This document shows positions 52,885-64,000 of a DNA stretch of 64,000 nt, piece by piece. The position numbers and the translations under genes were made by a program. Origin of the DNA: Silurus meridionalis (lineage: Eukaryota > Chordata > Actinopteri > Siluriformes > Siluridae); NCBI RefSeq assembly GCF_014805685.1, contig NC_060886.1, positions 22,415,108 to 22,479,107 on the forward strand, read 5' to 3'. Position 1 is the stretch's first letter. Each line of letters opens with the position of its first letter. The notes beneath the pieces were generated by a model. The model searched no databases. It saw nothing but the letters and a program-made list of their open reading frames with translations, and was not told the DNA's origin.

Positions 52885-55800
52885 GCTGCTGCAGACAATT
52901 TAGCTGTAGCCAAAATGACTATTGTAACTTAAATAACTACCTATGGTAATATAACAGAATTGTGTTGGATGCAAAGCCTTTATTACCCCAGCAATGTCAC
53001 AGGAGCCCATTTCGGCAGGTTCTACAGCCATGTCCTGCGTTTTGCCGCTGTCTTTGGTGATGCTTGCCAGTGTGCCACCATTCTTCAAAGCTTCCGGCAG
53101 TTTGGGTTCCAGCCATTCGATTGTCGGCCCTGCGGGGCAAACGGAGCCTTGTTCAAAGCTGCTCATGACACCGGACCCTACATGCAGTGGCAATGGGCCA
53201 CCGGCAGCCTCAGACACAACTAGAACCGCAGGTGTCTGATCCCCTCCCGACTGTCCTGGAGTTCACATTCGCAACCCGAGCCCGAGGGGTCAGCGTCTGC
53301 CCACAGAACTCCGCAAAATGCAGACCTGTTGCTTTTCTGCTAGGAAGACCACGCTCACAACTTCTGCTTCGTTACAATCGGTAGAATCCTATGAGCAAAC
53401 CCTGACCTCTTAATCTTCCAAGATCTACACAGCAACTAAAATACTGATACACCCCACTGACTACTGGCCTGTTGATTTCTTCCTTTTCTTTCAGAGACCT
53501 ATAAAATATGTATGCTTGGCAGGTGGATCAAATTCAGTTCTGTGCAGTAGATGTCCAGAAGTACAAGACCACCAAGACCTATCTCATCTCATAACATTAC
53601 TAGCTACCTATAGACTTAATTAAATTATTTGGTAAAAATGCTTGGATTTGTGCCAGTTGAGGAAACTGGCTGCTTAGACAGAAAATCACTTTATGCATTA
53701 GTAACACGGTTTCATGACAGCAACACAGTCGCACGGTTTGAGGAAGCAGGCAAGTGGCGCACATGGGTGACTCCCCCAAAGCTCCGGTTACCTGCACTGG
53801 CCTATCAGAAGGAGATACTGTTCCTCATCCATTATGAAACTTTATTCCACTCTCAGGCCAGGGCCACAGGTCATAAATACTACAAGAACATGACCTTGGA
53901 TTAACTGATTTGCTACCAGCAACACGCGATACATGTACACTAAAAATGGAAATCGGTGATGCATCATTAATCCGTGTCACCATGGATTAACTGATATGCT
54001 ACCAGCAACACATGATACATGTCCAGTAAAATGGAAATCAATCATGTTTCCTTAACATGTGTCATTATAAAACTCAAGCTGTGCAGGCTTTCTGATGCCA
54101 TGTCAGGTATTTCAAGTGACCTCAAACGCCTCGACCAAATACCTGATCAGCTGATGATAAAACTCTTGAAATCATGTGTGTTGTGGAAAAGCTTTGGTCT
54201 CCACAGGGCAGCGAGTCATTAAGACTGGAGAACCTCTGATCTAAAGTATTCAGTAACTTCTGCACACTAAATGTTTAACAAGACAGCTGTTTAGTTCTTA
54301 AATGCAAGGATGAATGAAAAAACAAGGATGAAATGGAAATAAAACAAAAGACGTATGCAGTTGAGAACGTTTTGCCCAACATAAATATATAAAGTTATTT
54401 GAGTGATTGAAAGATACAGGGATAACAGAATGTATGTGGAGGGCATAAGGCATAAATACACTGCACTGTGAAAATGGTATTTTAATATTCCTACCTTGAC
54501 TCTGAGTAAACATTGTTAAACAACACAAAATGACGCTGGTACCTCCGAGTGGAACTCTGTGCCGGGCCACTTGTTGGAGCTGCAGGATGTTCAGGCAGTC
54601 ACTAAGGCAGGTCATAGTGGCCAGAGAGGTGGCTTTGAGAAGCAGGAGGTCCTGATCCAGTGGAGAGGGATTGTGGCTGGCCGGCAGACCCTCGATGCAC
54701 TGTACCAGGTCTCGGTGCTGGTCCTGCGCCTGGGTCATCATCTGCATAACAACAAACGTTTACAGAAAACTTTACTGAAAGATAAATTAACTAGGCACAC
54801 TGTTTGTCTGAAAATGAAGACTTGATGCATAATTAACAGTCATAGATTACAGGCATATTAAAAAAAAAATCTCATATCCTCAATTTGAGGGAAAACTACA
54901 TAAATATGGCCTCACCTCACGTGCCTCCACCAGGTGATCCCGCAGCAACGAACGCTTGTTGGAGTAGTTGGAAGAGCCGCGGTGCAATTGAGACAGACCC
55001 AACAGGGAGCCGGTGTTATGGCTGATTTTGCGCTGAGACGCAGGGGAACTGGAACTGCCCTGAGAGGCCGTGGACAGACTGCGAGTCTTTAGTGGTGGGT
55101 TAGTCTTAAGGATAAAAGCAAAGTGCATAAAACTGGCCACCAAAGAGGCATGCAAACAGGGCAGCAAGTAAGCAGGAATCATACAGACTCCAACAATATT
55201 TTGCTGTTGTAAAAAAAAAAAGCCAAGATTCTAGGTTGTATATGGAATATATGGTATATACTCAGCAATTTCTCACCTTGCCCATGGCTTCTGTGTGGTG
55301 CTGTGTGCAGATCTGCAGCCTGCTTACCCAGTGCTGCCTCTCTTTAGCATCAGTTGCTGAAAGAAACATTAGCAAAGAGCTTATTATACACTGAAACGAA
55401 ACAGGCCCTAATAGAAAAAGCCCTAAAAGAATAAGACCAAAAAAAAAAAAAAAAAACAATTTAAGCATACTGCATTTTATATAAAGCACTCTCAGCACTA
55501 CAGTTCCTATAAATAAATTGTTTAATGTACAAGGTGCGGAAGTCCATCACTGCTCTAACAGTGAGGGGAAGTACTGACTTTTCCAGTATTGCTTCACTCA
55601 TGTGTGCAGCCTTGCACTTAATGCATAACCTGCTGACTAAGCAGGTTATGCATTAAGCTGACATAAGCTCTCAATACAGCCAGTAGTAAATATCAAATGA
55701 AAATATGTTTATATAAAAAAATAAATCTACTGAGCATTAAAGATGGTTCGGTTTTACCCAGCGTGGTGTACGACCGCGTTCCCTTTAAATCGGCTCATCT

Positions 55801-56870
55801 CGGATTGATCAAACCACCGCAAAATTATATAACCACTATGATTGTTGATCTTTTTTTATTCCTTCTCGGTTGGATCTTGTGCCACTGTCTCTGCTCTTCT
55901 TGAGCTGTGGTTAGTTTTTATTTAGACATATCTAAGAGATAAAAATAGAGAACGAGCGCACAGAAAGAGAAAGACGCACCTCTAAGTTTGTACTGCTCCC
56001 CGCTGATGGCATTGACTGTGAAAGTGTGCGAGTCCTCGTCGCTTGGGGAGATGACTGCCCCTGCCAAGGGTAACGTGCCCCTGGGCTTCTGATGCCGTGA
56101 TTGCTCATTTACAAAATACTCCAGCAGCCCTGCCTCGTTGTTCAGTACAAAGAATCTAGAGACAGCACATGAAGCCAAGTCAGCAGGGGTTAAACACCAA
56201 GTCTTACATACAACAATCTGATTCACAATAATCCAAACCTAGGCTTGTGTACCCCCCATCACACTTTTTTTTCAATAAGAGAGCTTTGAATTAAATGTGT
56301 TAGAACAGCAAAAACTGGTGTACTGCAAGACCAGGGTTGGAAACCTGCTGTCTTTTTTATACTTTTTTTTTTTTCAAGCAGGTACTCACCGATACTGCCA
56401 TCCTGTTACCAGATTTGTGTATTTCATTAGATATCCATCTACATTTTCCATGTGATCACTAGAAACAAGTGGAAGAGAGGAAAAACAAGCAAACCAAAAC
56501 ACATTACATAATATCAATGATGAAAAAATATACAAATCATTCCAATATTTATACGCATTATCTAAAAAGCATTTAAAATAGAAGAGACTGACAATTATCT
56601 TGAAAAATTAAACCCTGAAGACAGATTTTTTCTTTATCAAATCAGTGCCATATCTCGATACATCTAACATTATAGAAAGGCAAAAAAACGATCATAAATT
56701 GTCCTGGATGTAATACATTATTTGACCAAAATTATATGGACACTTGACCATTACACCCAAACCATGCACATTTACACTGTTAGTCCACGTTACTGTTATA
56801 ATAACCTTTTTCATTTGGTTGGTTTGGGCCTCAAAGTGCAATTGAAGGGAAATATATGTATGTATATATA

Positions 56871-56909
<39 letters not shown>

Positions 56910-56994
56910 AAACAACACACATCTAAATACAAGTCTCTATAAGGCAAATTTTCTAAACCTATTTTTCAGCTAATTTTTCTGTTTTTCTGCTCCA

Positions 56995-57049
<55 letters not shown>

Positions 57050-57448
57050 CACTGAGATACACTAGTGTGCGGGACATAGATGTTCCTGGACCTGGGCTGG
57101 GAATCTGTGCTTGTAAAGCACAATTAAAAAAAATAAAAAGCCAGCAATAATTACAGCGTAAAAATATTTGCAATGAGAAACACTGACCCTACATGTAATG
57201 TTTAAAAAAAGGGGCACCAATGAGACACACCCTGCCCATATCAGGAGCTTATGATTATGATATTGGACATGGAGCGTCAGGTGGCTAATGTGTCAGCAGC
57301 CCCGCCATCGCACACCATCCCGGAGTCCTTCAGCTCTCACTCACCTGTACTGCCAACTTTTCGACGTGGTCCTCAACGAGCTCTGGGTGTGAACATCGAG
57401 CTTGCCTTCACTCTCGGAAATGCGCATCCCCGCACTTTCAACTTGCAT
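46925..57448 (-). CDS. osbpl11: OSBPL11, oxysterol-binding protein-related protein 11
   Basis: Thirteen exons join in frame to 720 residues (human 747): 57448-57345, 56458-56390, 56155-55980, 55356-55277, 55104-54916, 54741-54543, 53129-52987, 51030-50890, 50471-50021, 49272-49086, 48344-48162, 47551-47398 and 47011-46925. The PH domain spans about residues 36-140 ([53 protein letters not shown]). The middle is Ser-rich linker plus [20 protein letters not shown]. The ORD begins near [20 protein letters not shown], carries the family signature EQVSHHPP at about 473-480, and ends with TYHKPLW. ORP11 is known to act at the Golgi-late endosome interface with ORP9 and to transfer phosphatidylserine/PI4P. 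The acidic stretch before the ORD ([18 protein letters not shown]) is shorter than in human. All splice phases agree. Confidence 0.97.
48686..48915 (+). repeat. Interspersed repeat ending GTCTGCTAAATGCC
   Basis: Blocks ATCTTCAAACGACGACTGAA, ACCTACCTCTTCCTGAAATA, TAATTAGCACTTTCCAAG and CGCTCTGGATAAGGGCGTCT are in the same order as in the poorer copy at 3471-3735. It lies in OSBPL11 intron 10. Confidence 0.65.
49645..49811. repeat. Large imperfect inverted repeat (MITE-like)
   Basis: Arms of about 78 bp (49645-49723 and 49734-49811) are near-perfect reverse complements around a short centre. The outer sequence is AAGAACTATTTAATGC versus GCGTTAAATAGTTCTT. It lies in OSBPL11 intron 9 and could fold into one long hairpin. 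Confidence 0.8.
52805..52882 (+). repeat. (CA)n microsatellite
   Basis: About 38 uninterrupted CA units in OSBPL11 intron 7, about 100 bp downstream (transcript direction) of exon 7. Confidence 0.95.
53898..54069. repeat. Direct tandem duplication, about 86 bp unit
   Basis: GGATTAACTGATTTGCTACC at 53898 recurs as GGATTAACTGATATGCTACC at 53984. Both are followed by CAGCAACAC, GATACATGT and AATGGAAATC at matching offsets, with scattered substitutions. It lies in OSBPL11 intron 6. Confidence 0.8.
55617..55657. repeat. Perfect 18-bp-arm palindrome
   Basis: CTTAATGCATAACCTGCT and AGCAGGTTATGCATTAAG are exact reverse complements separated by GACTA. It lies in OSBPL11 intron 3 and would form a stable hairpin in DNA or RNA. 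Confidence 0.9.
56715..56855 (-). mobile_element. Tc1-like transposon end fragment
   Basis: TTATTTGACCAAAATTATAT and GGACACTTGACCATTACACCC resemble a fish Tc1-type terminal repeat. GGTTTGGGCCTC...AATTGAAGGGA is the reverse complement of the CCTTCACT...GGCCCAAACC block of the same family. Most of the element is deleted. It lies in OSBPL11 intron 1. Confidence 0.5.
56875..56907 (+). repeat. (CA)n microsatellite
   Basis: CA units in OSBPL11 intron 1, joined to the Tc1-like fragment. Confidence 0.9.
56996..57047 (+). repeat. (CA)n microsatellite
   Basis: About 25 CA units in OSBPL11 intron 1. Confidence 0.95.
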
Positions 57449-57465
57449 TGTTGTTAGCTCCCTTT

Positions 57466-57512
57466 AGCCTAGCTTAGCTTAGCCTAGCCTAGCCTAGCCT
57501 AGCTTATCTTAG
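57466..57512 (-). repeat. TAGCC/TAGCT pentanucleotide repeat in OSBPL11 5'UTR or promoter
   Basis: Nine or so AGCCT/AGCTT units begin 18 nt upstream of the OSBPL11 start codon (57448). On the transcript strand it reads CTAAG and CTAGG units. Confidence 0.8.
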
Positions 57513-58096
57513 CGTCTACTGTGGCCTATGACAGGAAAGACTAGCAGAAATTAAACAGATAGGAGCAACTGTCAACCTAAACATTTATAAACCTTTCCGG
57601 TAAGCGAAATCCACTGTGAATTAGCCACACGCATCAACGCCTTCATTCTACACAAGTAAAAATAATTAATTGAATTAATACTTTTGTGTAGGGTGAAAAA
57701 ACCCAGTTTGTTTTGTACTGCTTCTCAGCCCTCTGCTGCCATGACAGAACACAAGGTACCGGTTGAGATCACGTGACGTAGGCTAACTTTCAAACGGCCC
57801 ACACTACCCTATCTAGGTGCACTGCCTGGGGTAGGGAGTAGGGCTTCATGTTTACTATTAGTACACAGCCAAGGTTCTATTACCATCGGGTCGAACTACT
57901 GAACATACTAATGTATCTTTATTAAACTTTAATAATTAAAAAGCAATTAAAAAAAAAGATCTATTAAATAATAAACATCCCAACAGCTGCATGCATCAAT
58001 ATAACATTAAATATTTATTCAAGAAAAAAAAAGTGTAAATACAATGTAAAATTTTACAATTCAATTATTTTGTGTACAGTATGCAAAAAAAGCCAT

Positions 58097-58099
<3 letters not shown>

Positions 58100-58151
<52 letters not shown>
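58100..58151 (+). repeat. (TA)n microsatellite
   Basis: About 26 TA units between OSBPL11 and LMLN. Confidence 0.95.
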
Positions 58152-58155
<4 letters not shown>

Positions 58156-58448
58156 CAATCTACAATTTATGTACATGAAACTAAACTAAAAGACAACAGG
58201 ATATCCAAGAACGACTTGTGTGTGATAATTGTTATGCGCTATGCATAGAAATGTCTTTGGTCTGCCACAATGATCACACTTTCCCAATATACACTTCAGT
58301 CTCTGTTATCTAGCTACTGTATATGGACTACTGAAAATCTGGAATCTGTCCTAAAAATGGTATTAGTCTTTAGAAAGAGCTCTCCGGTGCAGTGTAACAC
58401 AAAATGAGCTGATTATGAGGTACACACACATACACACATATATATGTA

Positions 58449-58454
<6 letters not shown>

Positions 58455-58490
<36 letters not shown>
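58455..58490 (+). repeat. (TG)n microsatellite
   Basis: About 18 TG units followed by three GTGA-type units. Confidence 0.95.
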
Positions 58491-58492
<2 letters not shown>

Positions 58493-59220
58493 TGAGTGAG
58501 TGATAATGATTGGGCTACAGAGCAACAGATTTTTCCACATTTTATATGACAAGATTTAGTACAAGTCATGCCTAATGTGTATTTTAGTAGTGTGATGATT
58601 TAACACAGATCTGTAAATTAAGAATCATTTTGGTAAGCATGTTAATCAAAAAATGCTGTCTGAATTAAAAAAAAAAAAAAAAAAAAAGAGGAAACAATGA
58701 AAGAAAGAAAAAAATCCTATCTAAAACAAGATGCAAATGAACTAAAATAATGGTGTATGTATGGAGCAAACGTTTACACGTACTTGCAAAAACAAAACAA
58801 AAAAAAACGCGTTTAATACAAAACATTATGAAATGAGGCAAAGCTTAAACAAAAGCTCAGGTATAGAGCAATCTCAGCAGGAGTCACTAAATGATTTTTC
58901 TGGAATTCAAAAGGACTCGTGCATGAGTAGAATGGTACATTGACCAACAAAAACAACAAGAAAAAAAAAATATTTGTTAATAGCTACATCATTAGCATAT
59001 TTAATGCAAACTGAAATCTAATAGCTAAAAATGTTACCAAATAATATAAATGAGTTACAGATAAAACATACTGGTCTACAATGCCACTTCTGCATCTGTT
59101 TGTGATATGTGCCATGTTTAACAATTTTATTTATTATTAGTCAAAATATAAAAAAAAAAAAATTGATGAAATGAAAAATGGACAGTGACAATTCCACTCT
59201 ACCTTCAAGTAATACATTTT

Positions 59221-59222
<2 letters not shown>

Positions 59223-59280
<58 letters not shown>
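59223..59280 (+). repeat. (GA)n microsatellite
   Basis: About 29 uninterrupted GA units. Confidence 0.95.
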
Positions 59281-59283
<3 letters not shown>

Positions 59284-61029
59284 AGACCTCTGGGATTATA
59301 AGGCTTATTCAGTTATATATATTACAGTATAAACTGCACAAACACTGTACTGCGTTTACATAAAAAGCAGTTATAAACCATTAGTGTGGCTGGATTTATT
59401 TTCTATTCATTGATGAAAAAAATGGGGGGAAAAAGTCAGCAAAATAAGTTAGTGATGCTTAAACATAAATGATACAGTGTCACTGCACTATATGTTGTGA
59501 AACGACGACACAGAAAACTGAATATTGTTTGATTGATTCAAGCTGCCACATTTTAAACTTGTATTAGTGAATAAATGATAATGAACAGAAATGTTATATT
59601 TGTTAAAAAAAATCAAGCAAAATAAATTTATAAATTATAAAACAAACTTTAGAAAAAAAAGACAAATAAATGTAACTTACAATTTAGATAATATAAAGAC
59701 TACTGATACTTTTATTCTCATCTTCAACACTAACATTCTGTTCACAGGGGAAAAAATGCAGATTCTCATGAAAATAATCGTTCAAATTTGTAATCTGACA
59801 TTTCTACAAATGATTAAATGCTTTTGCACAGTGTTATGTCTTCACCCAATGTCAGATATCTGGCAGTTGCTCAGGTTTTATGCAAACTGTATGGTTAGAA
59901 TCTAAATAAAAATAAAAAAATAAAAAAAATAAAATAATTCTTCATTAAGAACAACCAGAGTCTGGTACAGCAGTTTAAAAGACAAGCTATAAACTCAGCG
60001 TACGATGTGCTGGGCCGTTCAACACATTATGACAAATAATAAAAAGCTAAATATTTTAACTACTTATGAGAAAATATAAAAAAAACCTTACATGCCCCAA
60101 ACTTTCAAGCTGAGAACTGGTCTTTTATGTGATAGAATGATTATAACAGCAATGCCATTTTGGACTGAAAGTGAAAATAATAACACGTTTAGACACACAT
60201 CAGACATTAATAACTAGACATTTAAGGTTAAAAAAAAAAAAAAAAAAAATTAAAACCAGTACTAACAGGGAATTACAAATGTGCATGAAAACACTGCAAA
60301 ACTGACCTAGTGCATCGCTATTGGGTTTTCAGATTAGTGCAGCAGTTGTTATATTAAATCATTCTGTCAAGTCTGATCAAAATGTACAATTTGAAAGCAT
60401 CGGACACAGTTTAATACACTGTTTTCCTTAAATAAATATCAAAACCTCTTAGTAAATATCTCTATAAAAAGAGAAAGCATGAGCTACTTAAGATTTTTTT
60501 TTCTTTCTTCTTTTCTCACAGTACATGCCAATTCAATTCAAACAAACAATTCCATTAAATGTAGAGCTTGGACATTTCACCTTAAAGAGGTTTCTCCTGG
60601 ATTTGTCTGAGCCACTTCATATAGACACACGACACACATCCACATTCACTGATCCACAACTAATACGCACTGGCCATTATAAACATTCACTCTGGGGGAA
60701 AATAAAAACGCTACAGGTCCACCGGAGATATGTAGAACTCGACAAAAATTAGCACCAGCATTTTTGAAGGTCACCTGCTGCACGCCTGCCTGGACGACTA
60801 TGGCTTCTGGTCTTAAATACGGCTGACTGGCACTTGATATCAAGACGGCGCAGTTCATGGCTTTTTCCATCCGACTTTAACTGCGGCCTTCATGTTCGCA
60901 GGAGAGAGACGGTGGTACAGAGATACGTTAACTCTGCTTTCCCTGCAAATATAAGAATCTCAGCAGCAGGCCTGAGGCAGAAGGTTGCCCACATCCCACC
61001 TTCATACACCCCATCAAAACTGACCAATT

Positions 61030-62061
61030 TTAATTCCTCACACACAGCATGCAGCCCACCAGCAGTGGAATAAGGTTGAGCAGGAGCCGCCACAATGTCA
61101 CCACCAAGCCAGAAGAGCTGGAGCATGGGTCTGAGGAAAGCACAATGTTCTCGCTCATTCAGTACAGTCTAATTTAAAGACAATTATTGAGAATAAAATG
61201 GCAGGAAGTAAAAGGGAATCTGAGCGTACCTATCCGAACAGTGCGAGTAGTGTTGATTGGTGGGAGCTCGTGAGAAAGAGGACAGTGGCTGCAGAAGTTT
61301 GAGCAGGCAGGACAGATCAGCTGCCCACTGTACACCCACCCATTCATCCTCACGTTCACATTAAGCACCTGGCCAGCATGTACACACAGGAAACTCTGAT
61401 CCTGCAGCCATACCTGTAAACCCTCTTTTGAGCACGATGTCTGGGGAAACAAAACACTAGATGACTGCCCAACCTTAAAGGCAACATGGACGTTTAAAGA
61501 ACAAAACATTTTTTATTGAAACATTCGATTAAAACAAATTGAAAAACTGGACACACCTTATAGCAGCCACTTCCCCAGTCTGGGTAAGTCATGCGCTTAT
61601 TGCACTGTTCCATTACAAAGGCTGACTTCTGGTACAGACACACAGAGTCAGGACCGTATTCTTCAGCCGCATAATTCCTCCACGAGTCTGCAGTGAGAAA
61701 AAAAAAATCAAAGAAATGTAAATCAACTTCTTGGTTCTCTTTATTAATTCTATATGTCTATTTTATTTGATCAATATCTTATTTTATCGCTCGGATCATC
61801 GCTGTCCTGATTACTCTGAACATCCCATTCGAGAGTTAGTTCTGACTTTGCTGTTTTACTCTTCTTGGAAAGTTTTCCGAGATTTTGGAGCATGACGATT
61901 CGAATATGTGATCAAACAATCACAAGGCTTATTCAGCTGGATATAGTATTGATATTGTATATTTTGACACCTCTACATTAAAAAAAAAAATCTAAGTACA
62001 TTTAATTAATTATTTACTTTTACAATTTTAGAGTCTTCTTGCAAAAAGGTAGAAACAATCA

Positions 62062-62135
<74 letters not shown>

Positions 62136-63859
62136 AATAAATAAATAAATAAAATTAAGTATTAAACCAATTGCTAGCTAAGTGTGCTTCAAACTTCACA
62201 GGTCAATTCACTGGATATCTACATGCTACTGTAAATCAGGGACCGGTACTGAGCCACTGATCATTTGGGCTGCACCGAAAGAATAAAAACTTTTTAACTG
62301 CTACTTTATTTTTTTATTTTATTGACTTTCACAGTCTGCAGGGTGTTTTGTTTTTTTAAAACATGACCATTCAACCTCCCACTAATTCTGCTTTATGGTG
62401 CGCCACATCTTCATTATATACGTCATAATGATATTAATAATTAAATCATATTGTATAATATAATATTGACGTTATTGCATGTATCACCCACAGCCCCCAT
62501 ACCCACCCACCCCGGTCCCTTGAAAAACTGTCTTGCGTGAAACTGGCCCGTGATATTAAAAAAGGTTTTTGGGACAGATGTTGTAAAATAAAGGCATACT
62601 GTAAGCCTGTATTCAATTTGTTAGCTGTTCAATTTGAGTTTGTAACCCAACATTAAAATGCTATAATGTAAACTCTTTGCCAAGAAACAAACAGAATAGA
62701 AGATTTGAAAACTATGCGTAATGGAAAATTGCAAACTTTTGTCATGTAAAGCGTGATGAAGTCAAAACAAAGCAAAGCTGCTGATAGTACCCGTCATGAC
62801 CTGTGCACTAATGCTAAAGGACCACAAGAGATGGACAAGGCTGGTGTCTCACCTGGCTGGTTTTCCTGAATTCTGCAGAAGGAGCTGCGTTGGTACTCTC
62901 CACTCAGATGCCAGCTGAACTCCTGACTGAAGGGGCAAAAGTCTGCAATCTCCACTGAACCTCCATAAAAGGGCAAATCTCCTTCAGCCACTCCGGCTAT
63001 ACGATCAAAATACTGTGTATAGCAGCACAGTTAGAATTACCCAACACAAACAAAGTGCAGATTAACTGTACATTGTCCTAATATTTCTACATCGTTTATA
63101 TTCTACCTGATATTCTTGAGGCAAAGGCTGAAGATACTTCTGCAGATTGCATACAGCCACAGCTAGCAGGTCCTGCCTGCAGGAGAGCTGTAGGGGCATG
63201 CCTCGTACAGAGTCACAGTATGGGCTCACCGTGGGCTTCCTGCACATAAACGATTCATCAACAACTTTACTGTAGTACCACTGATCTATAATATTTTACC
63301 TAGCTGTCTATCTCCTGAAGTTATACTGTGGTTTTGTCTAAAATCAAGTGCGTTAAATATAAATGATAAAATGACTATACATTCCTACAAAATAAAGAAC
63401 TATGAGCAAGGCGATAGAACAATAAATCAGCCTGGATGAGGGGTAGCATCTAGATGCAACAGGTATACTTTATTTATAACTTACATTTTGCGTTGCTGGT
63501 CAATCCAGAATTTGCAGCTTTTCATCACAAAGTCACAGCCCAAACCTTTGCCCCATTCTAAGTCTTCAGCCATGCTGTAATTAGCTCTGTACCACCTAAC
63601 GCAAAAAAACAAAAAAAAAAAAACAAACGTGTCAAGCAAGAAACCATCATATACAGTACTTATACAGTACATATACGTTTACTTCAATGGAACTAAGAGG
63701 CCCAAACTTGCTCTAGACTTACAATGCCCCTGTGAACAACGCAAGACGCAACTCCACCACATACTGCTCACAGAATTACAATTAAAATGCCACGGCTCCA
63801 CACTATATAACACCTGTATTCATATTCACCCTGTGTCTTCCATTATAGCCAGCGTTATC
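61030..63859 (-). CDS. lmln: LMLN, leishmanolysin-like peptidase (C-terminal part, runs off right edge)
   Basis: Seven exons join in frame: 63859-63830 (30 nt), 63595-63485, 63239-63107, 63012-62853, 61687-61557, 61440-61230 and 61130-61030. Read in order: [95 protein letters not shown] and a Cys-rich block, ending with a hydrophobic tail [20 protein letters not shown] and stop. These are the conserved C-terminal features of the M8 metzincin family member LMLN. The HEXXH zinc site and the N-terminus lie beyond the right edge. Known roles are inferred from the fly homologue invadolysin, in mitosis and cell migration. The tail could be a membrane anchor or GPI signal. Phases agree at all junctions. 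Confidence 0.93.
62063..62130 (+). repeat. (TA)n microsatellite
   Basis: About 34 TA units in an LMLN intron. Confidence 0.95.
62240..62600 (+). repeat. Possible interspersed repeat in LMLN intron
   Basis: Contains GGACCGGTACTGAGCCACTG, CACCCCGGTCCCTTGAAAAA and GTCTTGCGTGAAACTGGCCC, which resemble a fish non-autonomous repeat with CGGTCCC-type blocks. Identification is by eye only. Confidence 0.35.
63680..63800 (+). mobile_element. Tc1-like transposon internal fragment
   Basis: ACTTCAATGGAACTAAGAGG, CCCAAACTTGCTCTAGACTT and ACAATGCCCCTGTGAACAAC match the internal blocks of the Tc1-like fragment at 13480-13860. It lies in an LMLN intron. Confidence 0.55.
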
Positions 63860-64000
63860 CTGGAAAAAACTCTGTTCTGTGTATGAGACCCAGTCATCGC
63901 TTCGTTCTGTTGAGATAAAAATAAAAATGGGCTAATTACACATCCATCGATTCAAATATCAATTCAGTTTATTAATACAGGGTTTTTAAACAATAAAATT

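Larger units (their letters stand above)
57513..61029. other. OSBPL11 promoter side and LMLN 3'UTR
   Basis: Intergenic or UTR sequence between two minus-strand genes. The right part should be LMLN 3'UTR. Contains (TA)n at 58100-58151, (TG)n at 58455-58490 and (GA)n at 59223-59280, plus many A runs. No host coding exon was recognised; open frames near 60646-61126 overlap the LMLN last exon in another frame. Confidence 0.5.

Noticed and set aside
53629..53904. 91-codon plus-strand open frame
   Set aside because: It lies in OSBPL11 intron 6 and shows no similarity I recognise; likely chance.
60646..61126. Open frames of 74-79 codons on the minus strand
   Set aside because: The 61126 frame overlaps the LMLN last exon out of phase; the correct phase gives the conserved C-terminus. 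The other lies in the 3'UTR.

Overview
This is a vertebrate nuclear genome window, almost certainly from a teleost fish. The genes have many small exons with GT..AG introns. The DNA is AT-rich, with long (TA)n/(CA)n microsatellites, decayed Tc1-like transposons, an RTE-like LINE fragment and tRNA-derived SINE pieces. I cannot name the species; repeat style suggests an otophysan fish such as a catfish, which is a guess. There is nothing prokaryotic: no operons, CRISPR arrays or rRNA.

Five multi-exon genes were rebuilt by joining exons at splice sites that keep the reading frame; a sixth call is a LINE remnant. From left to right they are: (1) SLC12A8, minus strand, N-terminal 204 codons only, running off the left edge. 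(2) ZNF148, minus strand, complete coding sequence of 803 codons with four C2H2 fingers. (3) SNX4, minus strand, complete coding sequence of 435 codons in 14 exons with a PX domain and BAR region. (4) A TGF-beta receptor type II-like kinase gene, plus strand, complete coding sequence of 602 codons in 7 exons. (5) OSBPL11, minus strand, complete coding sequence of 720 codons in 13 exons with a PH domain and ORD. (6) LMLN, minus strand, C-terminal half only, running off the right edge.

SLC12A8-ZNF148-SNX4-OSBPL11, all in the same orientation, is the order known from human chromosome 3q21. In the fish a TGFBR2-like gene sits in the opposite orientation between SNX4 and OSBPL11, head to head with SNX4 (about 1.0 kb between start codons) and tail to tail with OSBPL11. 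LMLN follows OSBPL11. In human, TGFBR2 (3p24) and LMLN (3q29) are elsewhere.

The genes do not form one pathway. They cover a solute carrier-family transporter, a zinc-finger regulator, an endosomal recycling sorting nexin, a growth-factor receptor kinase, a lipid-transfer protein and a metzincin protease. The most interesting observations are a pair of in-frame splice acceptors that would put 12 extra residues into the activation loop of the TGFBR2-like kinase, that receptor's location and long C-terminal tail, a perfect 18-bp hairpin and an ~80-bp-arm inverted repeat in OSBPL11 introns, and a TAGCC-type pentanucleotide repeat just upstream of the OSBPL11 start codon.
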